Shown one piece after another: positions 8,209 to 16,681 of a DNA stretch of 64,000 nucleotides. The stretch is from Pseudomonas nitroreducens (GTDB lineage: Bacteria; Pseudomonadota; Gammaproteobacteria; Pseudomonadales; Pseudomonadaceae): NCBI RefSeq assembly GCF_024170165.1, contig NZ_JALJXP010000019.1, positions 1 to 64,000 on the forward strand, read 5' to 3'. The notes under the pieces were generated by a model that was not told where the DNA came from, did no database searches, and worked only from the letters and a program-made list of their open reading frames with translations. How positions within the stretch are numbered: the first letter of the stretch is position 1; each line of letters begins with the position of its first letter. A program made the translations under genes and the position numbers.

Positions 8209-9168
8209 TCAGTGGAACGGGAAGATGTAGTTCATCCAGGCCGCCATGCGCAGGAGGATCTTGCGCATGATCGCCACATGGTGGAAATGCTCGCTGTAGA
8301 TCGCCGCCTGACCATAGGCGCCACCGGGCATCACCGAGGCGTAGGGGGCGTATTTCGGGTCGGTGATCTCGATGATCACCGGCACCCGCCCGGGCGGCGG
8401 CGAGCCGCTGTAGCTGATCAGGGTGCCGGACGGCTGCACCTGGCCCTCGCCGATCACCGGGAGGACCTGCTTGACCTTGCCGGCGAACACTTCGCCGGGA
8501 ATGCCATCGAAGGCCACCTCGGCCTCGTCGCCCACGGTCAGGCGCAGCTGGCTGTTCTGGCGCATCCAGGCGGTGAAGTACGGCCCTTCGTCCGGCACGA
8601 AGACCATCGACGGGCGCAGCGGCAAGCGGCTGGCCATCATCCCCGGACGCAGCGACACGTGGCTGACGAAGCCCCGCGAGGGCGCGCGCACCACGGTACT
8701 GTCGAGGTTGAACTGGGCCAGGGCCACTTGCGCATTGAGGTCATCGACGCGGGCGGTGGTCAGGTCCACGTCGCGCTTGTTGCCGACGTTGCGCACGGCC
8801 AGTTCGCGGGCGCGGGCCTGGTCGGCGCGCGCCGAGATCAGTTGTGCCTTGAGCGAGTCCAGTTGCAGCTGGAACGGCTTGGGATCGATACGGAACAGCA
8901 CCGTTCCCTTCTCGATCAGCTCGTTGCCCTTCACCGGTACTTCAACCACCTGCCCGGTGACCACAGGGATGACCGGCGTGGTGATGAAGTACGAACGCGC
9001 CACCTCGGAATACGGGTGGTTGTAGTTCATGGTGAAGATCAGCGCGCCGATGATGACGATGCCGCCCAGCACGGCGGTGGGCACCGTCCACTTGTTCAGC
9101 GGGATGCGGAAGATCTTGAAGATGGCGATGCAGATGGCGGTGTAGGTGAGAACCAGCAACAGGTCCAT
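8209..9168 (-). CDS. HlyD-type membrane fusion protein (YiaV-like)
   Basis: A 319-residue membrane fusion protein. An N-terminal hydrophobic stretch (residues 1-20) and a second one (about 29-47) anchor it in the inner membrane. Then come a split lipoyl/barrel-sandwich domain (VVEVPVKGNELIEKG, later STVVRAPSRGFVSHV), a helical hairpin between them and a beta-barrel domain. It follows the DUF3302 gene by 3 bp, the same pairing as E. coli yiaW-yiaV. No transporter or outer-membrane partner is adjacent, so its export role is unproven. Confidence 0.82.
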   Translation of the reverse strand: MDLLLVLTYTAICIAIFKIFRIPLNKWTVPTAVLGGIVIIGALIFTMNYNHPYSEVARSYFITTPVIPVVTGQVVEVPVKGNELIEKGTVLFRIDPKPFQLQLDSLKAQLISARADQARARELAVRNVGNKRDVDLTTARVDDLNAQVALAQFNLDSTVVRAPSRGFVSHVSLRPGMMASRLPLRPSMVFVPDEGPYFTAWMRQNSQLRLTVGDEAEVAFDGIPGEVFAGKVKQVLPVIGEGQVQPSGTLISYSGSPPPGRVPVIIEITDPKYAPYASVMPGGAYGQAAIYSEHFHHVAIMRKILLRMAAWMNYIFPFH

Positions 9169-9171
9169 GGC

Positions 9172-9540
9172 TCAGCCCTCCCCGCCCGGTTGAGTGGTTG
9201 CCGGTGCGGCGGCGGCATTCTGGCGGCCTTCCAGCACCTCCAGGCGCTGGCGCAGCTCGGCCAGTTGCTGTTCGAGGTATTCGGCCTCCTGCGCCGGCGT
9301 CTTGCCGTGGTGGAAGCCCCAGCCCCGGTCCTCGCGGTACAACATGGCCCAGATCCACAGGAACGGCCACAACGCGTGCAGCGTGAAAAGGCTTACCCAG
9401 CCGGCCGCATGGATGGCGTCCTGGTGGGGATGGTTGCGGTGTACCGCAATCTCGTAAGGGATGTCGTGCAGCACGATGATCCCGTAGAACAGTACCAATC
9501 CGACGAAGATCAGTACCCCCAGCGCAAAGTAATCGAGCAT
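9172..9540 (-). CDS. DUF3302 inner-membrane protein (YiaW-like)
   Basis: A 122-residue protein with two membrane helices (about residues 4-24 and 47-66), an intervening HRNHPHQDAIHAAGW segment typical of DUF3302, and a charged coiled-coil-like tail (EAEYLEQQLAELRQRLEVLEG). ATG at 9540 is chosen since the longer frame upstream is low-complexity and lacks family similarity. It is coupled to the downstream HlyD gene (3-bp gap). Family function is unknown; the pair is thought to act as a small efflux or envelope unit. Confidence 0.8.
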   Translation of the reverse strand: MLDYFALGVLIFVGLVLFYGIIVLHDIPYEIAVHRNHPHQDAIHAAGWVSLFTLHALWPFLWIWAMLYREDRGWGFHHGKTPAQEAEYLEQQLAELRQRLEVLEGRQNAAAAPATTQPGGEG

Positions 9541-9764
9541 CCCGCCCTCCTGATTCCCCCGAGCACAACGCCGGAGCGAGTCGCCTGAGTATGGTTGATC
9601 CATGGCAGTCTGCACGATCGTAACTGCGCGAAAACGGCGGGATTTCAAGCGATTGCCAGGGAAGCCGGCGAGCCGGTTCCGGCGGCCCCCATTCGTCCGA
9701 TCAGCCGGCTCGCGGGTGGGTTTTCGCTTTCACTGCAAGGAAGGAACACCGGGGAGCAACCGCC

Positions 9765-9950
9765 ATGGGAAAAACCACCTTTCTACTCATGATCGGCGTG
9801 CTGGCCGTGCTGCTGGGCGGCTCGTCCTGCGGCAGCCACAACGACCACGACGCACCTCGCCCGCCGCCCATGGACGAAGGCCAGATGGGCTACCGCAACA
9901 TCCCGCAGCAGCAGATGCAGCCGCAGGTGCAGTCCATCCCCCGGCGTTGA
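9765..9950 (+). CDS. Small putative lipoprotein (61 aa)
   Basis: A 61-residue frame with a lipoprotein-like signal (LLMIGVLAVLLGGSSC, Cys at residue 22) and a short Pro/Gln/Met-rich mature tail (PPPMDEGQMGYRNIPQQQM). A purine-rich AGGAAGGAAC stretch lies about 20-30 bp upstream and GGGGAGC closer to the ATG. The signal peptide plus codon pattern make it more than a chance frame, but there are no domains and no recognised family. It stands alone on the plus strand. Confidence 0.55.
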   Translation: MGKTTFLLMIGVLAVLLGGSSCGSHNDHDAPRPPPMDEGQMGYRNIPQQQMQPQVQSIPRR

Positions 9951-9983
9951 GGCGGAGCCCGCTGGCAAACATTGACCTGGGCG

Positions 9984-10054
9984 GGTTCGCGGGCAGGCTC
10001 GCTCCTGCAGGTGCCGGCGTTACGCTCTTCGTAGGAGCGAGCTTGCTCGCGAAC
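9984..10054. repeat. Pair of REP elements in inverted orientation
   Basis: GTTCGCGGGCAGGCTCGCTCCTGCAG (from 9984) faces GTAGGAGCGAGCTTGCTCGCGAAC (ending 10054). This is the usual tail-to-tail arrangement of Pseudomonas REPs (a BIME-like unit). A further GAGCCCGCTCCTAC fragment follows at about 10078. Confidence 0.85.
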
Positions 10055-10088
10055 CGACGACAACCCCGGAACCTCAGGGAGCCCGCTC

Positions 10089-10319
10089 CTACACAGGCTT
10101 GTGCCGCCTCAGAATGACCCGCGCCACCACCAGCGCCAGCACGCCGACCACGGCGAAAGCGCTGATGATTGCCACGCCACCCTCGCGTTGCAGGAAGTCG
10201 GTCAGTGCGGCAAGGCCCACAGCCAGGAACAGCAGTACCAGGCCGAACCATTGCAGGCGCTGGGCGCGCAGGTGCCAGGAGGTTGGGTGCCCGCCCAGGC
10301 TGTTTCCCACGTTGTTCAT
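10089..10319 (-). CDS. Small two-helix membrane protein
   Basis: A 76-residue protein (ATG 10319) with two hydrophobic helices at about residues 24-41 and 48-68 and a basic C-terminus (ARVILRRHKPV). GGAGGT lies 6 bp upstream of the ATG, a strong ribosome site that decides this start over a longer frame beginning at 10397. No family recognised. It is separated from the SCO operon by over 100 bp. Confidence 0.7.
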   Translation of the reverse strand: MNNVGNSLGGHPTSWHLRAQRLQWFGLVLLFLAVGLAALTDFLQREGGVAIISAFAVVGVLALVVARVILRRHKPV

Positions 10320-10431
10320 GGCGAGACCTCCACAGGGGATGTTTCTCCACGCTAACAGTCCCCGCGACGGGCGGAACCGCAGCTGACGAACTGTCATGGC
10401 GCACCGCTTCCTGTAGGGCGCGGAACTGCTT

Positions 10432-10980
10432 TCAGGGCGTCAACTTCGCCCCCACCCGCTGGATGATTTCGTCCTCCGCCATCCCCCGCCTGAAGTGGTC
10501 CAGGTAGCTGCCATCCTTGTCCAGCAGAAAGAGGAAGGTGGAATGGTCGACCGTGTAGTCGCCGGGTTTGTCGCCATAGGGCACCTTCTTGTAGAAGACG
10601 TGGTACTCGTCGGTGATCGCGATGATCTCCTGCGGCGTGCCGGTCAGGCCGACGAACTCCGGATCGAAGTGCCCGACATAGCCCTTGAGCTGCTGCGGCG
10701 TGTCGCGCTCGGGGTCGAGGGTGACGAAGATCGGCCTCGGCTTGATGCCCTTCTCCTCCTCCACGGCGTGGGCGATGCGCGCCATCTTCGCAAGGTCGGT
10801 CGGGCAGATGTCCGGGCAGGAGGTAAAGCCGAAGTACAGCAGCGCCGGCCGCCCTTCATAGTCGCGTTGGGTGACGCGCTGACCGTCCTGGTTGGTCAGG
10901 TTGAACGGCCCACCGACATCGCTACGGGTGGCCGCCACGGATACTCCGGCGTACAGCGCCAGAATCAAGATCCAGCGCAT
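10432..10980 (-). CDS. SCO1/SenC family copper chaperone
   Basis: A 182-residue thioredoxin-fold protein of the SCO/SenC family with an N-terminal secretion signal/anchor. The copper ligands are all present: C55 and C59 in TSCPDICP and H146 in VDHSTF. SCO proteins deliver copper or carry out thiol chemistry for Cu centres. It starts 2 bp after the stop of the outer-membrane protein gene, and the operon begins with a multicopper oxidase, so it may metallate or support that oxidase rather than cytochrome oxidase, whose genes are not near. Confidence 0.9.
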   Translation of the reverse strand: MRWILILALYAGVSVAATRSDVGGPFNLTNQDGQRVTQRDYEGRPALLYFGFTSCPDICPTDLAKMARIAHAVEEEKGIKPRPIFVTLDPERDTPQQLKGYVGHFDPEFVGLTGTPQEIIAITDEYHVFYKKVPYGDKPGDYTVDHSTFLFLLDKDGSYLDHFRRGMAEDEIIQRVGAKLTP

Positions 10981-10982
10981 GC

Positions 10983-12104
10983 TCAGTAACCTCCCGAATA
11001 GGTCAGCGCCAGGCCGACAATGTTGGAGTTTTCGCCCTGCTGTTTCTGCGTGCCGGCGGAGACGTCGAGCTTGAGCTGCCCGGTGATGTTGTAGACCACG
11101 CTGAACTCGTTGAGGTAGTCGTCCGGGGTGTCGCTCAGGCGGTAGCTCTTGTTGGTGCGGGTGAGGCCGAAGGCCCACAGGCCCCAGTCGAAGGTCAGCG
11201 AGGTCGTCAGGTACCTGGTGTCGTTGCCCTTGATGGCGTCTTCGTTGTCGACGTCGGCGTATTCGATGAAGGGCACCAGATCCATGTACTTCTCGCCCAG
11301 GGTCGGCCCCAGGGTGTTGCCATGGAAGGCCCAGATGTAACGCGCCGAGGCCAGGCGGATGATCTCGTCGTCCGGCGTGCCCTGCCCCGTCACCTCGTCA
11401 CCCTCGCGGCTGCGCGCATAGCCGGCCTGCAGTTCGAGGTAAGGAATGGCCGGGATCGCCAGCCAGTTCACCATCAGCGCGTAGGAGTCCAGCTTGCCGG
11501 TATTGGCCGGGCCGCCGTCGCTCTTCTTGAGCATCTCGCCATGGCGGAAATACGGCCGCCCCAGGTAGGAGTTGTCGGCGCTGTAGAGGCTCAGGTTCGG
11601 CTCGATGTTGCCCAGGCTCTGGCTGAAGAAGCGGTACGAATAGGTGCCACCGAGCATGCCGTCCATGTCGTAGGTGTCGACGAAGTCGCTGGTATACAGC
11701 CCCGGCGCCTGATCCATGGCCCGCCCGATGGGCACGTGGTATTTGCCGACGACGAAGGCCTGCTTGTCGAACTGCTGGTAGTAGTTCAGCTCGTTGATGA
11801 CCATGCCGACGTCTTCGAAGAAGCGCTTCTCGCCATTGTTGGGCGGGTCGATCGGATTGATCTCGGTGGAAAAGCGAATCTGTGCATCACGGCTGAAGCG
11901 GAAGTAGAAGGTGCTGTTGATGTCCGGGTAGCCGTCCAGCGTCTCGCGACCGCCGGGCTGCGAGTGATCGGCGCGGCTGTAGTCGTACTGGAAGGTGGCG
12001 TCGTAATCCAGGCCGACGTTGGGGTACTGGCCGTCGTCGGCCTGGGCGGCGGGAGTGGCAAGCAGTGCTCCGAGGATCGGCAGGGTCAGGCGATTGGAAG
12101 TCAT
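10983..12104 (-). CDS. Outer-membrane beta-barrel (porin-like) protein
   Basis: A 373-residue exported protein: signal peptide ending near AAQADDG, then alternating strands rich in aromatic residues (DATFQYDYSRADHS, STFYFRFSRDAQIRF) and a C-terminus ending LTYSGGY, as expected for a porin-like barrel. It does not match a named porin I recognise. It sits between the multicopper oxidase (13 bp upstream) and the SCO gene (2 bp downstream), so a role in metal or small-substrate passage linked to these is likely but unproven. Confidence 0.72.
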   Translation of the reverse strand: MTSNRLTLPILGALLATPAAQADDGQYPNVGLDYDATFQYDYSRADHSQPGGRETLDGYPDINSTFYFRFSRDAQIRFSTEINPIDPPNNGEKRFFEDVGMVINELNYYQQFDKQAFVVGKYHVPIGRAMDQAPGLYTSDFVDTYDMDGMLGGTYSYRFFSQSLGNIEPNLSLYSADNSYLGRPYFRHGEMLKKSDGGPANTGKLDSYALMVNWLAIPAIPYLELQAGYARSREGDEVTGQGTPDDEIIRLASARYIWAFHGNTLGPTLGEKYMDLVPFIEYADVDNEDAIKGNDTRYLTTSLTFDWGLWAFGLTRTNKSYRLSDTPDDYLNEFSVVYNITGQLKLDVSAGTQKQQGENSNIVGLALTYSGGY

Positions 12105-12117
12105 GGCGGCGCCCCCG

Positions 12118-13617
12118 TCACTTGGCCAGCGGGTTGGCCTTGTCAGCCTCCCGCCCGGTGTTTCGCAGATAGGCGCACATCTGGTTGTCGCCGTAGATAC
12201 CCCCCAGAGGTTCGAGCTTGACCGCCTGCTCATAGTCCTCGGGTTTTACCACCTGGATCGCCTGCATCATGCCGCCGTCCTCGTGCTCGAGGATGTGGCA
12301 GTGGTAGACGAACTTGCCGAGGATCACCGGATCGCGGAACGGGATGCGCAGGGTGATCGAGCCGGTGGCGGGGATGTACACGTTGTCGCGGTAGCCGCTG
12401 AAGCGCACCGGTTTGCCATTGATTTCGGTGACCTGGAAATCCACCTGGTGGATATGGAACTGGTGCAGTTCCTGGGACGGGTTGTACAGCCGCCATTCCT
12501 CAAGGTCTCCCAGCTTCACTGTGGTGTTGACCTTGCCGGCATCGAAGCGCGTGCCATTGATGAGGAAGGTGTTGTCGTCGCTGTCCGAATCCTGGAAGGC
12601 GAACTGGCGCACCTTGGCGACCTTCTCCTGGCGGAAATCCTCGGCCGGGGGATAGGCGCTGGTGATCTGCTTTGTTGCCACCGGCTCGCCGGAAGACTCG
12701 AGGATCGCCAGTCGCGCAGCCGGGTAGGTATCCCCTGCCGGCCCAGTATTGGCGGCCCCCATGGTTACGTCATGGCGCCCTGCCGACGGCCCCACCACCA
12801 ATACGCTGAAGCGCGCCGACGGGCCGATCAGCACCTCTTTCGCATCGACACGGCGAGTCACCGTATTACCGTCGCGGGAGAGGATCTGCATCTCCTGTCC
12901 GTCGATACTGATGCGGAAGTACTGGTTGGCCGCGATGTTGAGGAAGTGCCAGAGCTGCGTCTCGCCGGGCCGGATATCGATGGTCGGCTCGGCCTGGCCG
13001 TTGATGGTGCGAATCGACGGCGCGCTGGTGATGACCTCGGTGGCGTTGCGTCCGGTCAGGGTTTTCTGGAAGTTGCGCAGCACCAGCACGCGTTCGCGGA
13101 TGCCCTTGAGTTCCGGGAATGGATCGAGCATGCCGTCGACGATGATCGGCCCGGCGATCCCTGCCGATACCTGGTACTGCGCGCCGCCATGGAAGTGGCT
13201 GTGGTACCAGTAGGCACCGGGGCTGTGATCGGCCGGCAGCTTGATGTTGTACACGCCGACCTGGTGCGGGCGGGTTTCGCGGAAGATGCTATCGCCCTCG
13301 TCCAGCGGCGAGACGGTCATGCCGTGGAAGTGCAGATTGGTGATGTCGTCCATGCGGTTATCCAACCGCAGAGCCAGGGTTCCGCCGGGCTTGAGACGCA
13401 GCAACGGCGCGTCGTAACTGCCGTTGAATATCAGGGTGTCGTAGCGCGCATCGCCCACCGGTACTTCGCGGCGCTCGGCGGTGAGGGTTGCCGTGGTGGT
13501 GCCGTTGGCGTCGTAACTGAATTCCGGCGGGGGTTGCAGGGGTGCGGCAAGCGCGGCCCCCAAGGGAAACACGGCAAGCGGGCACAACGCGGCAAGCGGC
13601 AGGCGCAGTCTGGACAT
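12118..13617 (-). CDS. Multicopper oxidase
   Basis: A 499-residue three-domain multicopper oxidase with an N-terminal signal peptide (cleavage near ALAAP). All four copper-binding blocks are visible: H96-F-H98-G, H139-S-H-F-H143, HQFHIH near residue 400, and HCHILEHEDGGMM near the C-terminus, the last with the type-1 Met ligand. Such enzymes oxidise Cu(I), metals or phenolics with reduction of oxygen to water in the periplasm. It is the first gene of an operon with the porin-like and SCO genes; ATG 13617 starts the signal peptide directly. Confidence 0.92.
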   Translation of the reverse strand: MSRLRLPLAALCPLAVFPLGAALAAPLQPPPEFSYDANGTTTATLTAERREVPVGDARYDTLIFNGSYDAPLLRLKPGGTLALRLDNRMDDITNLHFHGMTVSPLDEGDSIFRETRPHQVGVYNIKLPADHSPGAYWYHSHFHGGAQYQVSAGIAGPIIVDGMLDPFPELKGIRERVLVLRNFQKTLTGRNATEVITSAPSIRTINGQAEPTIDIRPGETQLWHFLNIAANQYFRISIDGQEMQILSRDGNTVTRRVDAKEVLIGPSARFSVLVVGPSAGRHDVTMGAANTGPAGDTYPAARLAILESSGEPVATKQITSAYPPAEDFRQEKVAKVRQFAFQDSDSDDNTFLINGTRFDAGKVNTTVKLGDLEEWRLYNPSQELHQFHIHQVDFQVTEINGKPVRFSGYRDNVYIPATGSITLRIPFRDPVILGKFVYHCHILEHEDGGMMQAIQVVKPEDYEQAVKLEPLGGIYGDNQMCAYLRNTGREADKANPLAK

Positions 13618-13892
13618 GATTGACCCCAACGGTGATGAGCTGTTGACCGAAGGCCCCGCAAGGGGCCTCCAGCCGTCTCCCGAAAGGTCGGAACTGCGCT
13701 GCGTGTGACGGCTACTGAATTCTGTATAGACGGCCCTCTGACGAGTTGAAACGCAGGTCATTCGCATCCGCCGAACGGTCACTGCTGGCGCCACGCGTCC
13801 CCGACAGAGCGTTGCAGCGTTGACACAGGTCCGCGCCACCCCTGTGGAACTGTCTATCCTTCACCGGGCTGTCATGAATCAGGGATGGGGCA
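13618..13892. promoter_or_regulatory. Divergent promoter region, multicopper oxidase / ABC exporter
   Basis: A 275-bp gap between two operons transcribed outward. A TTGACA hexamer lies at 13820-13825 on the plus strand, but no good -10 box is at the right spacing. No metal-regulator operator could be assigned by eye. Confidence 0.35.
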
Positions 13893-14894
13893 ATGCCTAA
13901 GAAGCTGGTGCTGGTGGTGCTCGTTGCACTGCTGCTGGGGGGCGGACTGTGGTGGTACCTGCAGTCCCGCACAAGTGATGACAAACGCCTGGTGCTCTAC
14001 GGCAACGTGGACATCCGCCAGGTGTCGCTGGCCTTCACCGGCAGCGAGCGCATCGCGAAGATGAATGTCGAGGAAGGCGACACGGTGAAGGCCGGCGACG
14101 TGCTGGCCAGCCTGGACACCCGCGCCCTGCACCTGCAGATCGACAAGGCCCGGGCACAGATCGCCGCGCAGGAGCAGAATCTGCTGCGCCTGAAGAACGG
14201 CTCGCGCCCCGAGGACATCGACCGCGCCAAGGCACAGGACAAGGCCGCCCGCGCCCAGCTCGACCTCGCCAACACCCAGCTGCGCCGGCTGCAAAGCATC
14301 CGCGCCAACAGCCCCGGCGGCCGCGCGGTCAGCCAGCAGGACATCGACAGCGCCACCTCGCAGCAGAAGGTCGCCCAGGCCGAACTGGAAGACCGGCAGA
14401 AATCCCTGCGCCTGGCGCAGATCGGCCCGCGCGCGGAGGACATCGCCCAGGCCGAGGCCCAGCTCGCCGCCGCCCGCGCCGACGTGGCGCTGCTGCAACA
14501 CAACCTCGACGAAGCGGACCTCAAGGCGCCGCAGAACGCCACCGTGCGCTCGCGCCTGCTGGAGCCCGGCGACATGGCCTCGCCGCAGCGCCCGGTGTAC
14601 TCCCTGGCGCTGACCGATCCGAAATGGATTCGCGCCTACGTCAGCGAAACCAACCTGGGCCGCATCAAGCCCGGACTGAAAGCCCAGGTGTTCACCGACA
14701 GCCACCCGGACCAGGCCATCGACGGCCATATCGGCTTCATTTCCTCGGTGGCCGAATTCACGCCCAAGTCGGTGCAGACCGAGGAGCTGCGCACCAGCCT
14801 CGTCTACGAGGTGCGCGTGCTGGTGGCCGACCCGGACAACCGCCTGCGCCTGGGCATGCCGGCCACGGTGCGCTTCGCCGACGAGCCGCGCTGA
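13893..14894 (+). CDS. HlyD/EmrA-type periplasmic adaptor of ABC exporter (YbhG-like)
   Basis: A 333-residue membrane fusion protein: N-terminal anchor or uncleaved signal (residues 4-22), first half of the lipoyl domain (GSERIAKMNVEEGDTVKAGD), a long Ala/Gln-rich coiled-coil hairpin (about 80-200), second lipoyl half (ADLKAPQNATV) and a beta-barrel. Its TGA overlaps the ATG of the ATPase (TGATG). It links the inner-membrane ABC transporter to the outer-membrane factor at 19340, giving a complete tripartite exporter. Confidence 0.9.
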   Translation: MPKKLVLVVLVALLLGGGLWWYLQSRTSDDKRLVLYGNVDIRQVSLAFTGSERIAKMNVEEGDTVKAGDVLASLDTRALHLQIDKARAQIAAQEQNLLRLKNGSRPEDIDRAKAQDKAARAQLDLANTQLRRLQSIRANSPGGRAVSQQDIDSATSQQKVAQAELEDRQKSLRLAQIGPRAEDIAQAEAQLAAARADVALLQHNLDEADLKAPQNATVRSRLLEPGDMASPQRPVYSLALTDPKWIRAYVSETNLGRIKPGLKAQVFTDSHPDQAIDGHIGFISSVAEFTPKSVQTEELRTSLVYEVRVLVADPDNRLRLGMPATVRFADEPR

Positions 14895-16681
14895 TGGCGG
14901 CTGTTCAGCAAAGCCACAACGAAGGTCCCGTCATCCGCGCCGAGGGCCTGGCCAAGCACTTTCTGGTGAAAGAGTCGGGCAAGACCGTGCAGGCGCTCAA
15001 GGACATCAGCCTGGACATCCCGCGCGGCCAGCTCACTGCGCTGGTGGGCCCGGACGGCGCCGGCAAGACCACCTTCCTGCGTCTGGTCGCCGGGTTGCTG
15101 CAGGCCGATGCCGGCACGCTCACGGTGCTCGACGTGGACGTCCACGCCCACCCGCAGCAGGTACAGGACCGCATCAGCTACATGCCGCAGCGCTTCGGCC
15201 TCTACGAGGACCTGAGCGTGCAGGAGAACCTCGACCTCTACGCCGATCTCCATGGCGTGCCGCACCAGCAGCGCCAGGAGCGCTACCAGCGCCTGCTGGA
15301 GATGACCGACCTGGCGCGCTTCACCGAGCGCCCGGCGGGCAAGCTCTCTGGCGGCATGAAGCAGAAGCTGGGGCTGGCCTGCACCCTGGTACGCTCGCCG
15401 GACCTGCTGCTGCTCGACGAACCCACCGTCGGTGTCGATCCGCTGTCGCGCCGCGAGCTGTGGGAGATCATCCAGCAACTGATCGAGCAGGAGCAGCTCA
15501 GCGTGCTGGTCTCCACCTCCTACATGGACGAGGCCGAGCGCTGCGCCGAAGTCTTCCTGCTGCACCAGGGCCAGTTGATGGCCAAGGGCGACCCGGCATC
15601 GATCCGCGAGCACGCCGACAACCTCTGTTTCATCGCCACCCCGCCCGCCGACGAGCCCGCGCGCACCCTGCAGGCGCGGCTGCTGGACGACCATCAGAAC
15701 ATCGTCGACGCGGTGCCGCAGTCCGGCGAGGTGCGCTTCATCCGCCAGCCGGACGCCGACCAGGGCAAGCTCGACCAGCTGCTCGACGGCGCGCCGGTAC
15801 GCCAGGTGGACGCGCGCCTGGAGGACGGTTTCATGTTCCTCCTGCGCGCCCGCAGCGACGCCGAGGCGGTGGACATGGAATCGCTCAAGGCCGGTACGCA
15901 CCGCCACGACGACAGCAACGAAGCGGTAATCGAAGTGAAGGACCTGGTGCGCAAGTTCGGCGACTTCACCGCCGTCGCCAGTACCAGCTTCAGCGTGCGC
16001 CGCGGGGAAATCTTCGGCCTGCTCGGGCCCAACGGCGCCGGCAAGACCACCACCTTCCGCATGCTCTGCGGGCTGCTGCCGGCCACCAGCGGCACGCTGC
16101 AGGTGGCCGGGGTCAACCTGCGCCACGCGCGGGCCCAGGCACGGCGCAAGGTCGGCTACGTGTCGCAGAAGTTCTCCCTCTACGGCAACCTCTCGGTGGC
16201 CGAGAACCTGCGCTTCTTCGGCGGCGCCTATGGCCTGGGTGGCAAGCGCCTGAGCCAGCGGATGGACGCGGTATCCCGGCAGTTCGACTTGAGCGGCCAG
16301 GAGGACTCGCCCAGCGGCCAGCTGCCCGGCGGCTTCAAGCAGCGCCTGGCGATGGCGGTCGGGCTGCTCCACGAGCCGGAAATCCTCTTCCTCGACGAAC
16401 CCACCAGCGGCGCCGACCCCCTCGCCCGCCGCGGCTTCTGGCAGCGCATCACGGCGCTGGCGGCGGCGGGCACGACCATCATCATCACCACCCATTTCAT
16501 GGAAGAGGCCGAGTACTGCGACCGCATCGTCATCCAGGATGCCGGCAGGCTGCTGGCCATGGGCACCCCGCAGGAAGTCCGCGAGCAGGCCGGCGGCAAG
16601 GGCAGCACGCTGAACATGGAGCAGGCGTTCATTGAGATCGTCGAGAGCAACCGCCAGCACGCCAAGGCGGGCGCGGCATGA
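14894..16681 (+). CDS. ABC exporter ATPase with two fused nucleotide-binding domains (YbhF-like)
   Basis: A 595-residue protein with two ABC ATPase domains. Domain 1: Walker A GPDGAGKTT (52-60), signature LSGGMKQ (~152-158), Walker B LLLLDEPTVG. Domain 2: Walker A GPNGAGKTTT (~378), Walker B ILFLDEPTSG (~500), but its signature reads LPGGFKQ instead of LSGGxxQ. This layout is that of E. coli YbhF. The start overlaps the adaptor stop and its end overlaps the first permease (ATGA at 16678-16681), so the operon is tightly coupled. Drug or toxic-metabolite export is the likely role. Confidence 0.92.
   Translation: MAAVQQSHNEGPVIRAEGLAKHFLVKESGKTVQALKDISLDIPRGQLTALVGPDGAGKTTFLRLVAGLLQADAGTLTVLDVDVHAHPQQVQDRISYMPQRFGLYEDLSVQENLDLYADLHGVPHQQRQERYQRLLEMTDLARFTERPAGKLSGGMKQKLGLACTLVRSPDLLLLDEPTVGVDPLSRRELWEIIQQLIEQEQLSVLVSTSYMDEAERCAEVFLLHQGQLMAKGDPASIREHADNLCFIATPPADEPARTLQARLLDDHQNIVDAVPQSGEVRFIRQPDADQGKLDQLLDGAPVRQVDARLEDGFMFLLRARSDAEAVDMESLKAGTHRHDDSNEAVIEVKDLVRKFGDFTAVASTSFSVRRGEIFGLLGPNGAGKTTTFRMLCGLLPATSGTLQVAGVNLRHARAQARRKVGYVSQKFSLYGNLSVAENLRFFGGAYGLGGKRLSQRMDAVSRQFDLSGQEDSPSGQLPGGFKQRLAMAVGLLHEPEILFLDEPTSGADPLARRGFWQRITALAAAGTTIIITTHFMEEAEYCDRIVIQDAGRLLAMGTPQEVREQAGGKGSTLNMEQAFIEIVESNRQHAKAGAA

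Noticed and set aside
13820-13860. Sigma-70 promoter for the ABC exporter operon from TTGACA at 13820
   Set aside because: No acceptable -10 hexamer at 16-18 bp; TATCCT at 13855 is too far, so only the region was annotated.
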